Assembly (NCBI RefSeq): GCF_000204055.1
Contig: NW_006768792.1
Coordinates: 793,676 to 857,675, forward strand
DNA length: 64,000 nucleotides
DNA from: Melampsora larici-populina 98AG31
Taxonomy: Eukaryota; Basidiomycota; Pucciniomycetes; Pucciniales; Melampsoraceae
Reading direction: 5' to 3'
Shown here piece after piece: positions 42,603 to 54,752 of this stretch. The notes under the pieces were generated by a model. It was not told where the DNA came from and searched no databases. It saw nothing but the letters and a program-made list of their open reading frames with translations. The first letter of the stretch is position 1; each line of letters begins with the position of its first letter. The translations under genes and the position numbers were made by a program.

Positions 42603-44170
42603 AGGTTGATTGATGAGAGAAAGTCTTAGATTCTGGACAAACTAGACAAAAAAGAGACAGGGAACAACAGGGAAGAAACCATAAGAGAAAGGCTCAGCTG
42701 CAAGTCCACAACTCCCAGTGCGACAAGACAGAGATATATGATTGCGTACCTATAAGATACCTATAGTCTTTAGCTCCGAGTTCCACAAGAGAAAGATGTG
42801 GAACCCGAGCTGATGCTGAGTGGCCAGCTCTTATAGTAGTCCAGACACCAATAATTGGGACTACATTGCGGTCGTGCCATGGCGTGAGAACAGCCTACAA
42901 CCAAAACCTGTGGGAATTTTGCAAACCTCCGATTCGATATAAGTCCTAAATTTAACAAAGTCGGGACTTTGTTACAGCCGTTTCGAGAACTATCGGTAAT
43001 TTTTATTTTTGCGAGCCATCGGGTCGGAGAAATGTCAATCAAAACGTTCTTATCTCAATTATCGAGGCCATTGGTCTTCCTAGACCGAGGGAAACCCGAG
43101 GCCGAGGGAAGACCTGTTATTGATCCTTAAACCCTTGGGAGAACCCCTTTTAAATCTCTAAATTAAGATCTCATAAGAAGGACGCTTCCACTGTCTCCTC
43201 TATATTTTTTGGCGGTTTCAACGAAACTTGCGCAATCGAACGTGGAAAGTGCCATAACAAGGTATGAACTGAAGGAGAGTGACATGAAGAAAGCCACCCA
43301 GAAACAAAGGAAGGAGCTATGCGATACCATGTTGAAGTTGAATACGAATTATAAAGAACCTTAGTTATCTCCCTTGTAAACTGGGTGTCACTAGATAATG
43401 GGGGGAAGTGAGACTACATAGCGGGATAATTGCACTCTTTTAAATCATTGATCGGTCCCCTATAAAGGTTAGAAAAATTCCCGAATATCATGCAGTTCAG
43501 ATTTGAATCTCATCTTGGGTGATCTGTATGATAAGGATCAGAAGCTGAAGTTGTGTTGTAACTTCAGAAAAATTGCTTTCTGCGAGGTCAGATAAGTTTT
43601 CTTTTTGTTAAATGTCATTTTATAACAAGCATCAGATATTGAAGAAAATTCATACTTGTCTTGAAAATACTCAATCATGCTCAACACATGATCTTCCGTA
43701 CACTACCGTCCAACGTGTTGACAAAACCGATTTGGCACCGACAACCTCACACATGACATCGCGCGAATGGACTCAAAGCCATGCACCGCATGTCTCAGCC
43801 TGATATCTGCCCGATATACCCAAAAACTGTAATGGGGTCAATATCATAACGGGCCGAAGCGCGGCGTTGCTACTCCGAGTCAAGAATAGTGCCCAAGCAT
43901 CCGCAGTGACCTGCAGTACATGTGGCCGCGTGTTAACATCAATACACGACTCTTGACTGGAACATTTCGCACTCCGATTTGAGTGAATATTCCGGCCGGG
44001 GAGTCCTTTTTTATAGCTATCTCAGTCAAATGTGATTTTCATACATGAATCATTGCCTCCAAGATCATAAAATTTCAGTTGAATGTAAAATCCTGACATG
44101 ATTCACACAGGACCCTGGACAGTGGAGAGCTCCGATATACGCTCCTAATGGAAATCCGGAGATCTTGTTC
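42603..44170. other. Upstream region of the interrupted secreted gene and intergenic DNA
   Basis: The first ~300 bp should contain the promoter of the minus-strand secreted gene; no TATA box could be fixed with certainty. The rest shows no gene. Confidence 0.35.
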
Positions 44171-44175
44171 TCCTA

Positions 44176-44600
44176 CCTACACAAGTTTCGCTGGCCTTCA
44201 AAAAAAATCTCGGATTCCTACCTGTTGACAAATTACCATTTGTTTCAAAAGACATCTCAAAATTCCTTCCATTGCATCAAGGACCCTCAATTTTTTTTGG
44301 CATCTGATCATTGAAGCCCCTCAATTTTTTTCTGGAATTTGGTACAAATATCTTGTTATATGTTGGACATCAAGAAAAAATGAAAAAGTTCAAATTTCAG
44401 TTTTTGATTGGATTCAAACCCAGCAACCAGTTTTCAGTGGTATCCAGAGACTTTGCTCTCCTACCTATGTACCCAAGTTTCACCAGTCTTCAAAAAAAAT
44501 CGTGGATTCCTACCTGTTGATGAAGTACCAGTTTTTTCAAGAGACCCCCCAAAATTCCTTCCATCTAAATACCAAAAAGAAGGATCACTCGCATGATTCT
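44176..44600. repeat. Dispersed repeat with internal duplication; relative at 58684-58925
   Basis: The segment from CTCAATTTTTTTCTGGAATTTGG to GGATTCCTACC (44323-44515) aligns by eye with 58716-58922. Within this copy, 44176-44290 and 44460-44575 are related to each other (both contain GGATTCCTACCTGTTGA and AAAATTCCTTCCAT). Confidence 0.7.
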
Positions 44601-45641
44601 GGTCCTTTGGCATGGTCCGTCTGCTGGTCCCAATTTTTTTGACCGATCATGTTTCATGGTTGACGTCAATCAGCGTCAATCCTTCTTATACCTCATCCGC
44701 CCTATTCCACAGCTCCTTGGACCTTTTTGAGCTTTTTCAATTCCCTTTTCAATACGATCTTTTCACACTGTCCAATACATACTACTTTTTCTGCAACTTT
44801 TTTGATTCTCTTTTCAATACATAAATTGTTGATGCTTTTTCAACTGTGTATAGTATTTGTGTTGGCTTTTGTTTTAGCCATCATTGTCTTTTCCACACAT
44901 CAGCACACAACACCTCTCAGGATTCTTTGTCTACGTGTTCATCACCTATTTTATGCTACTATCCCATCCGACTGCAGTGTAAACACCTTTCTTTGCTATT
45001 GTTCCTTTTGATTTCCAACTTTTGTTCATTTACTCTTTCAAACACCGATCAGCTTATCGTATGATCTTTGTTCACTTACTTTTTTGAACACCAATAAGCT
45101 TATTTTACATTGCTTTTGCAATTGAGTTGCGTTTTCATCCTTCGATTTGTGTGCATTATTTGTCATTGCACCTTCCGGTTTTGGTTCAATGGACTTCCAA
45201 TTCTTGTTAGGTTATTGTATTCTTTTCCTTGTTTGTCCACGTAAGGCATACTTTTCGTCATGTCTTCCAATTGAGGTCGATTTTTCAATATTTGAAGATC
45301 AGTTCTTCCTCCGACCAAAATCTTTATCCCCTATCCATTGCACATCGTTAAATCCCACCTACTGCTTCACATTCACAACTTTTACCCCTCACATGCAGCA
45401 GACATTCAGTGGTGTACTCTTGACTTTGTTTACATTGATCAACAACAAGGTGGAGATCCATTATGTCCCAAATCAATGATTCTCACCACTTTCAATTCAC
45501 TTAGTTTTTATTCCTCTTTTGACCTTCTGCTATCTTGCCCAACACTTGTCAGATTTCAGCAAGAGAGAAAGACAGATAGAGATGTCTAAAGAACCAAACA
45601 GAGAAAAGCAGTTATTTTTCAACTCCTATAGTCTCATGACT
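44601..45641. other. Intergenic, no gene recognised
   Basis: Several overlapping T/C-rich frames (44727-45011, 45147-45479, 45338-45589) have no motif and are judged chance. Confidence 0.35.
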
Positions 45642-45646
45642 GTAAG

Positions 45647-46709
45647 TGTCAGCCCTGGGTACATATACATGTACCCAAAACTAACTTATAATATTGTACT
45701 TTTACTTATAAACCTTATTACATGTACATACAGCTTATAAAACACATGTAACATATAATAAAACATATACAAACATCAATTACATATGTATATACACTTA
45801 AAAACATATGTAACATGTAATAAAATACCAATTACACCTCATAACTCAGTGTCAAGAGTTAAAATGCTTATACTACATAAAATACATAACACGTATATGT
45901 AATTATGTTATATTAATAATAATAATAATTAATAGTAATTATTAAACCCTAAACCACAGTGATGATACAATCAAATATCATTACAATTAGGTTTGGAGAG
46001 GAGGATATATAAACCCCTCCTCTCTCAGCCTTCAAGGATTTTCCCCCAAGCATTTTATTACACACATCTTTTAAAGAACCCTTTAAAGTTCCTTTGAAGT
46101 ACATAATCAAAAGTCTTATAAATATAAGACTAGTGATTCACTTCATATCTTTAAAGTAGCTTCCTGACTAAAAGATAAAGTAATCTTACTCTTCATACCC
46201 TGGATCCCTGCTTTCCCTAAGCAGAACACCCATATCAGGTTAGTAACCTTCCAATAAACATCAGGTTAGTTACCTTCTGAACAACTACAGGTTAGTGACC
46301 TATATCAACTCACAGGTTCGTGTACCTTCTGAACAACTACAGGTTAGTAACCTATATCAACTCAAGGTTGGTGTGCCTTTGGAACAACCATAAGTTGGTA
46401 ACTTTATAACAACCAGATTTGTGACCTCATATCACTCTTCAATCAGTCCCTTTGAAGATTGAAGGGAAGCCTTGGATCCAGCTTCCTCATTCTTTACAAG
46501 AATAACCTCCTCCTCAGGAGTCAACTAGCTGTAGTCAGTCTGGTCTCATCCAAAACCAGACCTGTCCTCTTTCTCCCTATCTTTTCTCTTTTATAATTTT
46601 ATTGTAATTACCTTATATTTGCAATATACCTATAGTTATATAAAATTATAAACCTACCTAATCATCCATAGTGAGCCTTGAGTACCTTTTAAAACACTCA
46701 ACCCTCACA
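45647..46709 (+). repeat. Gypsy 5' LTR, 1063 bp
   Basis: It starts TGTCAGCCCTGGGTACATAT and ends CAACCCTCACA. A TATATAAA box at 46006-46013 is the likely promoter. Downstream are tandem copies of a CAGGTTAGTGACCT-like motif (46236-46400). At least four substitutions distinguish it from the 3' LTR by eye. Confidence 0.95.
46006..46013 (+). promoter_or_regulatory. TATA box of the 5' LTR
   Basis: TATATAAA inside GAGGATATATAAACCCCTCC. The same box, in the same context, is present in the 3' LTR at 56218-56225 and in the older solo LTR near 16300. Its conservation across three diverged LTRs supports function. Confidence 0.7.
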
Positions 46710-46730
46710 TTTGGGGGCCTCATCGTGTTG
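46710..46730 (+). other. Putative primer-binding site
   Basis: TTTGGGGGCCTCATCG directly follows the 5' LTR. It resembles, with one extra base, the complement of a tRNA-Pro 3' end (TGGGGGCTCGTC...). The tRNA identity is tentative. Confidence 0.4.
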
Positions 46731-47020
46731 AAACCCAAATTTCAACCTCAACCTATTTTACCAAAAATCTGAGATTTCATACCTCTAGACACAAAGATAA
46801 AAAGAATAAGTGTGATCAATCACCAATCACCTTATCCAAATCCTGTTAGTCACTACAAAAGTTTTTTTTATCAAACTCCAAGATAAATAAAACTACACAA
46901 CACAAATCTTGTATAGAAGTATTACAAAACAAAACAATACCAGGCTTAATAGTTATCATTGAAACTAACATCTCTTGTTTTTTTTTTTAAAAATCAAATT
47001 TTCTTTTTTCAATTTTTTTT

Positions 47021-49617
47021 GGATGCTGATGCGAGGACACCCCCCCCTTCACTCGGAGGACACCCCTCTCCCTGTATTACATATGTATTGAGTAACTTAA
47101 AGTTACATATGTATGCAGTTGAAAGAAAAAAACATGGCCCACATGTTTTTTCAATCCACTGGAAACCATCCACCACATATTCATCTTCAAAGTTTTCAAC
47201 TAATGCCTGACACCACGCCAATTGATCCAGTATTACTAGGCCTCGAACCACATCAGCTACCGTACACTTCATGCAAGGAAGCAGAGGATGCCATTCAAGG
47301 CTACGCTAATAGTCGTGGATACTTTTTGAACCGACTCCGCTCAAAGAAAAGCAAAACTGGATGTGTCAGAAAAGTGTGGCTAGAATGTGCTCATGGAGGA
47401 AAGCATCGACCACAGGAAAACAATATACGAAAAACATCTACTCGGCTCTTAGAGTGTCCATGGTCAGCTGAAATTCAACGCCAAGCAATAATTGATGATG
47501 TGTATGAATGGAGGGTTCTAATCACCATGAATGAACATAACCACGAGCCTTCAAAGTCTTTAGTAGAAATACCCGGTGCAAGATCTCTGACAAGCAATCA
47601 GCAAGACAAAGTCAAACAGATGAACATATGCGGAACAGCACCTCGAGTTATCTTGAAGAATGTGAAATTATCAGACCCCACTAATTTAAGCATACCTCGC
47701 GACATCTATAACTTGAATAGTCGGCACAAGGCTGATTTTCTCCAAGGACGAACATCACTTGAAGCTTTACTCGACACCCTCAAGGAAGAAACTGTTTATC
47801 ATGCATATGAGAAAGACACCAATAACCACTTGCTCCGTCTTTTCATTGCACCCAATCTATGTGTCTCAGCAGCTAAAACCTACGGTGCTACAGATGTGCT
47901 GCTGATGGACTCGACATACAAGAGTAACAGGTGTTGTTGTCTCTTTGATATCTTGATCAAGCAACGGAAACTCATATGAACTACATCTTTTTGGGGCAGA
48001 TACAAAATGCCACTTCTACACGTTGTAGGTGTCACATCAACACATCAAACACTCTCCTTATGTTACTGTTTCATGCATCGAGAAACTGAAGAGGATTATA
48101 TATGGGCATTGGAACACGTCAAACTTGCCTACAAATCACTTATATCAAAAGAAGTCGTTGTAGTTACCGATCGAGAACTCGCCCTGATGCGTGGGATTAG
48201 TCAAGCTTTCCCGGAAGGAAAAAACTTGCTGTGTAAATGGCATATTAATCAAAATATCAATGCAAACTTGAAGAAATACTTTCCTGGAAAAAACGGAAAC
48301 GAAGACAGCGAGGATTGGAATAAATTCAAAGCCAAATGGACAGAGGTTTGCGACTCGATTTCTCCCAAAGAATTCGCAGAACGATTTCAGCAACTTCAAG
48401 AATATATCAAGCCGGCTGGGTATCAATATCTTGACAAGACTTGGATCAAGTATAAAGAAATGTTTGTCCTTGCCTGGACAAAGGATGTGAAACACTTTGG
48501 TCACACAGTTACCTCACGAGCCGAAGGGGGTCACGCCAATATAAAGGGTTGGATATTGGTATCTACTGGCGATCTTCAATGTGTTTACGTAAAGATTAAC
48601 CTTGCATGCGAACAACAAGTTAACTTGATATCTCATAAAACCTCATATGATTGCACCCACAATCTCATTCAGCTTCGAAGCGATTTCTGGCATCGGGTCC
48701 ATCGCAAGATTTCACATCACGCATTGATCCTAGTGTGTAGCATCAAGTTTTTTATGATTCAAACTGTCGTATGTTGGCTGAAATCCTTATCATAATCCAT
48801 AGACCTTGGAACAGTATCAAAAAGCAGTTTCAATCACAACCACATCAACTTGCACATATGTATTCAACGGGTCTCAAGGTTTACCTTGTTCACATTTCAT
48901 CCGTCACCTGCTTGATTCAGGTGAATCACTCATGATCCAGCACTTTGATCCACACTGGCATTTGAACCGAGTCAGGCATGACTCAAGTGATCGGTCTACA
49001 CCAACCACCAGTGAATTATTCCACCATCTAAGAATACAACACGCAAACTTACCTCCACATCTTCAACTCACCCTCGAGAACGGTCTCAGCGACTTACTAA
49101 AAAACTGTACAGGATCTGTCAGCGATCCTATCCCGATCCGAACTCGAGGAAGGCCTTCTGGGGCCACTTCAAACTCTACCAAAAGAGATCTATCACATTT
49201 TGAGCATATGATAGCCGATCAAACTTCAACTCAACCAACAAAGAGAAAATGTGGGCTTTGTCGGGAAGGAGGACATGACAAACGCAGCTGTCCTAATACT
49301 AATAGGGCTCTAGAGGCCGAGGCCATTTGAGTCTGAGATGATCATTGCAATTGAAGATTTTACATCCCTTTGAACCAATCATGTGCCACTTGAGAGGTCT
49401 TCTATATGTAAGCTCGTCAACAAGGCTTCCGATGAGATTTGAGATCATACATAAGTATAATCTTCATGTCCGATGTAAGTAAATCGAGCGCTGCATGATC
49501 GCTCGATTTGAAATGAACAATTTTTTTAAAAATCAGATCATTGAATTGAATACATCTGTAATACAGGGAGGGGGGTGTCCTCCGAGTGAAGGGGGGGGTG
49601 TCCTCGCATCAGCATCC
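47021..49617. mobile_element. Mutator-like element (MULE), apparently intact, nested in gypsy
   Basis: The 2597-bp element has TIRs starting GGATGCTGATGCGAGGACAC and continuing through CTTCACTCGGAGGACACCCC to about CTGTATTACA (arms of ~75 bp). It is flanked by T runs (8 T at 47013-47020, 10 T at 49618-49627), which fits the 8-11 bp target duplication of MULEs. It encodes one spliced transposase without stops. It sits between the gypsy primer-binding site and its gag-like region. Confidence 0.92.
47113..49330 (+). CDS. MULE transposase (FAR1/MURA type)
   Basis: Three exons (47113-47930, 48000-48732, 48803-49330; introns 69 and 70 bp, GT-AG, in phase) give 692 residues. The N-terminus has a FAR1-type zinc-binding domain (YANSRGYFLNRLRSKK; CAHGG; LECPWSAEI; HNHEPS). 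The MULE catalytic domain has Asp in LLMDSTYKSNR (split by the first intron), Asp in VVTDRELALM and Glu in TSRAEGGHANIK. A SWIM-like motif (GLPCSHFIRH) follows in exon 3. A C-terminal zinc knuckle (CGLCREGGHDKRSC) closes the protein. All expected parts are present. The start could also be the later ATG at 47203, which would shorten the N-terminus by 30 residues. Confidence 0.92.
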
Positions 49618-49627
49618 TTTTTTTTTT

Positions 49628-50543
49628 CTTCTCAAGAAACTCTGAAGCATTTCGAGTAGAACAGTAGAAATACCAGCTTTGAGTAATACCTCTCGAATAA
49701 GAACAGTGACAGCCAAGTGACAATTTAAACAAACTGACGGGTCGGGTAGTGTAATTACATATACAATACTAAAAAATTGGGGATTCAAATACCCCAATAC
49801 GATTTTGACCATACTCAACCAACAAACCATCCAGACAGCCGACTGATAGACTTCAGGATAACGAACTGGAGGAGCAAACGAAATATCAGTTAATCTTTAG
49901 AAAACTACGGGGAATCGGATCAAAATCGAAAACGAGAATTTCTCCGATCGGACCAAACAACTAACAGACTCCGAAAGAAAAAGGGTACACCGTACTTTCG
50001 AATTCGTAAGCCACAGATCCCCTTTATTAATTACTTCAACCAATTGATTCGAAGAGGTCACACTGACCGAATTTCCATCGAATCCTTCCACCAGATCGTG
50101 AAAAAAGTTCTACTCCTACTTACCACCGAAAACGAGCAATCGAAAGAAATTCTTTGTGGCAACGAAGACCGTACACAAGCAAGACTTGCGAGAGACACAA
50201 GTAAGCCAACTTTCAACTACTACAGATTGCTCAATTAATCTGATAGCATACTGACGGACACCACTTACACAGTGATCCTTCTCGAGAACCGCATCGGAAA
50301 CGAAACCGATCAGCAATCTAGTCCTTATAAGAGAACCACCGATAGCGACTTATCTCATTCCCCAGAAAAATTCTTTCATCCCAGAACGAACTGTTATTCT
50401 AGCATTCACAGATCAAACAATTTCAATCAACTCTTTTACTTTATCAAAGTAATTCACAAGATAAAAAGTAATCGCACTCATACTCACCTTATCTCGTTCC
50501 TTAAAAATTCTTCGATTTCTTTTTTTTAATCTTCTTCATTCGA
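49628..50543. other. Gypsy 5' leader or decayed gag, unresolved
   Basis: Open segments at 49925-50238 and 50272-50529 are in different frames and may be leader or an early gag part with introns (GTAAGC donor at 50201). No motif could be assigned. Confidence 0.3.
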
Positions 50544-50544
50544 T

Positions 50545-50991
50545 TTGAAAGAAAAGATACTAACAGTGTATTCGAATTTTTTTTTTCCTCATTCTTTAAT
50601 TGTATCACCTCCAGTGTCTTTTCCACACTTATTCAACTCTTTAGACCTTGCTCATCACGGGACTCCTCAGCAAAACCCAGCCGAAGCTCATCGCACGCAC
50701 CAATCCACGCCAGCCTTACCGGATCAACCGAACTACGACGGGTCCGTCGTCGAATTCGAAGACGCTTACGGTAATACGTCGCAAGAACCGATACTAATCA
50801 ACTCTACGACAACCACGCCAGCCCCCGATCCCTTATCGAACATCGAGATCGACTCGCCAGGATCTGACGGTACTGCACGAGAGCAAGTTCGAGCCGAAGG
50901 GTCTCCACCAGCGAACTTACTAGTTGATCAACAAAGTAAGAAAATTTTTTTAGAACGCCGATTGATATTTCTACAACTGCTAAGATTATAA
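50545..50991 (+). pseudogene. Gypsy gag-like N-terminal remnant
   Basis: The frame includes a Pro/Gln/Asn-rich, acidic region (STPALPDQPNYDGSVVEFED; NIEIDSPGSDGTAREQVRAE), of the kind found at the start of fungal gypsy gag proteins. It is followed by a short GANPGGSNQGQGAQ segment near 51065-51105. The capsid core and CCHC knuckle are missing, as is everything up to the integrase. Confidence 0.4.
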
Positions 50992-52776
50992 TTCGAGAAC
51001 GTGTTGAACTAACACATCATCAAATTTGATTAAACCTGTTCTATTCTCCATCTAGATACTCAAGGGGCAAATCCTGGTGGATCTAATCAAGGACAAGGAG
51101 CCCAAACCCAAAGTAAGTCGAGATCATCATCTGATTTCTTATTTTACCATCAAACGATCGAAGAATTCAGGTAATAATCATAATTTTTTCTTCTCTCCTT
51201 TACACTCAAACAACCTTGGAAAGATGGACTAGCTCAAGGGAAAATCTCACTTGAATCTGACCTACTATATTTTAGAGAAAAGCATACTGCAAATCTTGTA
51301 ATAATAAATGCTGAACACATTCAACAAACATTGCACGTATGCCATGATGAGTTTATGTCAGGACATCTCTCAGAAGACCGGACAGTAGACAGAATCAAAA
51401 GCACAGCTTGGTGGCCAAATTGGAGACAAGACGTAGAAGAATATGTGAAGACTTGTGAAAGATGCCAAAAAGCAAACAAAGCCACGGGAAAAAGGTTTGG
51501 GTTACTTCAAAGAATAGAAGAACCAACATATGCATGGGAAGTCATTAACATGGATTTTGTTACTGGTCTTCCACCATCATTAATTAACAATTACAACTGT
51601 GTACTAGTCATTGTAGACAGATTTTCAAAAAGAACCAGGTTCTTACCATGCTACAAAGAGGCGACAGCAATGGATATTGCATTACTATTCTGGGAAAGAA
51701 TAATTAGTGATGTGGGATTACCACGAATAATCATCAGTGACAGAGATCCAAAATTTACTTCTGAATTTTGGAAAAGTCTGCATACACTTATTGGAACAAC
51801 ATTAGCTCTTTCCACTGTGTACCATCCACAGACTGATGGTCTCAGTGAAAGAAATATTAGTACCTTAACTGAAATCATCAGGAGATATTGCACGGAAGGA
51901 CTCTGTTACACAGACAAGGATGGACACACACATGACTGGCACACATTACTACCAGCTCTAGAATTAGCATATAATAGCAGCATACATAGCACAACAGGAA
52001 AAAAGCCTTTTGAAGTAGAAAGAGGCTATCACTACCCCAAATTACATATTTTCCCAGGAGATTAGAAAATATATATATATATATAGATATATATATATGT
52101 GAATTATATATATATATATATAAATTTGCTAATCTCAGAAGATAATTCACAAGTCTCAACCAGTATCACAACTTTTGGCACAAGTTATTCATAGCTGCCT
52201 GTTTTCTTTCAAAGTGTCACTATCTTGGCACGTAGTCATTTGGGAGATCTATGTATGTAGTATAATTGCAGCATCATTGTGGAATCATTACGTGTCCTGC
52301 CCATTCACTGGAGCTGGTGTTTCAGCACTTAGTAGTAGTACACATGATATATTTACAAACAGACAGGCCACAATGTGTGTCTTGGATCCCACTGGATATT
52401 CATGTTGTATGCATAAATAGGACTTCTTAATCGCATTCATTTGAATTAGACAGGACTTAAATATTCCACTTTTCTAATCTCAGAAGATCATTCATTACTG
52501 ATTGTATTTGTTTTCTCGAAATCTTATAACTTCTCAAAGATTTACTCGTCACACTCATGTTACATAGATTACATGCATGTATCTCACCTTCTTGATTGCT
52601 CGATCATACCATGGCAACTGCCATGGAACCATGATGATTTAAAATGAATGTACAAGATCTTTATAATGATATGTCCGGGTATTGTTCACCCATATCCAAA
52701 CACAAAGAGCCTGCACGCCTGAAAGTCTCAACGGTTAATCCCGGTTAATCACAGCCCAGGTCACAGGTGACTCATA

Positions 52777-53758
52777 ATGATGGTTATAAGATATAAGTCC
52801 CCCAATGATCCATTTCCTTTTAGTCCTCTTTGTTGCAATACACTCAACCACTTCATCATGTATATTCAAGTTGAAACCCATATATATCTACCTACTTATA
52901 TTCTTGAATATGTTGTTGACGGAAGGGTTGATCCTGATATGTTCTTGAGTAAAGCCACTCCTGCTAGATTTTTAGAAGTTATACTAGCTTTTTATCCTCA
53001 CTTTGATTTCACTCAAGATGCTCGAGAAGATGATGAGCTTCTGCGCAAGATATTTATTGAGATGGTAGCTCTACGTCTATCAAATGTAGTTATGCCATTA
53101 GATGTACACACCGGTTACTTTCAAGCACCTTTCAACACTCCGGTTTTATCTGAACCTCAACAATCTTCAAAACGAGTGAATTCCAGCGCTGATATCGATG
53201 TCAGTCGCACAGATATGTTCAATAGTAACTGTCTTGCGTACCTCAGGGTTGGGCAATACCGTCATGCGGCCGAAAATATCACTTGCTTCACCAACACTTA
53301 CACGTTCCTGAATCAAGACGAGATTTTGGAAATCAGTAATGCTTGTGGCGATGCTGAAGATAATCTACATGATACCCTTTCTCACCTTAAAGGAGCTTAT
53401 CATGTCATCGATCGCATCCAACTTTTATCACGCCAGCCTGATATCACACCAACCGAGGCTTCAAACCTTGACCATAGGCTCAAAGTCGCGATCACTGGCT
53501 TGAGATTGAATCAGCAGATGTTTGATAGTGCTGTTCGAGATGTTGGATTTCTCTTAGCTTTGGTCGAACATCACGAGTAAGCGTTTTCATTTGTTTCTTT
53601 TTTAGTTTTATGTTCATCCATCCTGATTCTAATATTGTTACGGACGACATATGAAACCAAGAAATCGCTTTGTCAAACATCAATCAACTCCTGAAAAGTC
53701 GGGTCCAAATAAAAAAACAACCGAACAGGATTCAACTCCACCTGAAAAAAGTGTTTAA
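52777..53758 (+). CDS. Unknown protein carried by the CACTA-like element
   Basis: Exon 1 (52777 or 52858 to 53576) and exon 2 (53662-53758) join in phase over an 85-bp GT-AG intron (GTAAGC donor); without splicing the frame ends at 53580. The protein is about 300 residues. It is mostly helical and hydrophilic, with segments such as DGRVDPDMFLSKATPARFLE, LAYLRVGQYRHAAENITCF and AITGLRLNQQMFDSAVRDVG. The short C-terminus is Lys/Thr/Pro-rich. I see no DDE triad, zinc finger, signal peptide or membrane segment. It could be an accessory transposition protein or a captured host gene. The start between the two in-frame ATGs is undecided. Confidence 0.5.
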
Positions 53759-54129
53759 ATTACCTCTCATTCTATCAATTGTCCCTGAGCACAAAAAGTT
53801 ATTACAAGTTGTTGTTGGTAATCCACCTGATTGTACAACACTTGGATCTATTTCAGTACTGTGACTAGCCTTGCATTCATGAATGGATTTTAAAATCAAA
53901 TGATTACAATTTCTATGAGGTGGAACTTAATTATATCGGCCATATTGTCCAGCAGTTTCTTGCCCTCCTATGTCAAATTCAGACATTATCGTGCGCAATG
54001 TTTTCTATGAGATGTCTTTTAACTACATCTGCGTGATTGGATGCATTGCCTTTTTATATATGTGCCTCCCGTTCATAGATGGTTGGAATTGAGAGAACAA
54101 TTTAGGATTGAGGGTGGGCTCTGACCGCA

Positions 54130-54752
54130 CACTGTAAACATCATTCAACTTCCCCAATTTGGAAGAGGAAAATGATTAATAGTACAGTTTTTCATAAAAG
54201 AATCTAATACTGCACACCTGAGCCATTTCACCCACACTACATATGCGCAGCAAGCTGAGTCAATAGTTGTCTATCATGTACATACAGGTCTGCTCAGTTT
54301 TTTGCCCATCAGAATAAATAAATCACATGTTATACCACATGTAACTTTTTCGACTTTGGAATTTTTTTCCCAAAAATTTACTACATATCATTCTGTAGCT
54401 GCTCAAGCAATATTGTTGAAGCTATGTCTTAGTAACAGAAAGTGTGTTACATGCAGTTGAGTTGATGAGATCACACCAAAACATTGAGTCAGTGTATGTA
54501 GTCAATCTTTTGGAAGCTTTTTTCAATCTGAAAGAAGTTACAGCATGTATTACATATGAATAACTTGTCCTGATGAGCAGATAACTGAGCAGAACTGTAT
54601 GTACATGATAACCACATATTCACTGAGCCTGCTACACATATGTAGTGTGGGTGTTATGGCTCAGGTGTGGAGTGATAGACCATTTTATGACAAATCATAC
54701 TCCCAATCATTTTTCCCTGCCCACTTGGGGAACCCGAATAATGTCTGCAGTG
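54130..54752. repeat. Foldback MITE nested in the CACTA-like element
   Basis: The left end CACTGTAAACATCATTC and the reverse complement of the right end (CACTGCAGACATTATTC) match. The arms stay similar over ~190 bp, through CACACCTGAGCCAT...ACACCCACACTACATATG and ATCATGTACATACAG. No target duplication could be recognised. Confidence 0.7.

Noticed and set aside
45147..45479. 110-residue plus-strand frame upstream of the gypsy element
   Set aside because: T/C-rich composition, overlapping frames in the same region, no signal peptide or motif; judged chance.
52066..52120. (AT)n run as an assembly artefact at the gypsy integrase break
   Set aside because: The break is fully explained by a CACTA-like insertion: inverted CACTACCCC ends and an exact TAT duplication, with the integrase frame resuming at 55191.
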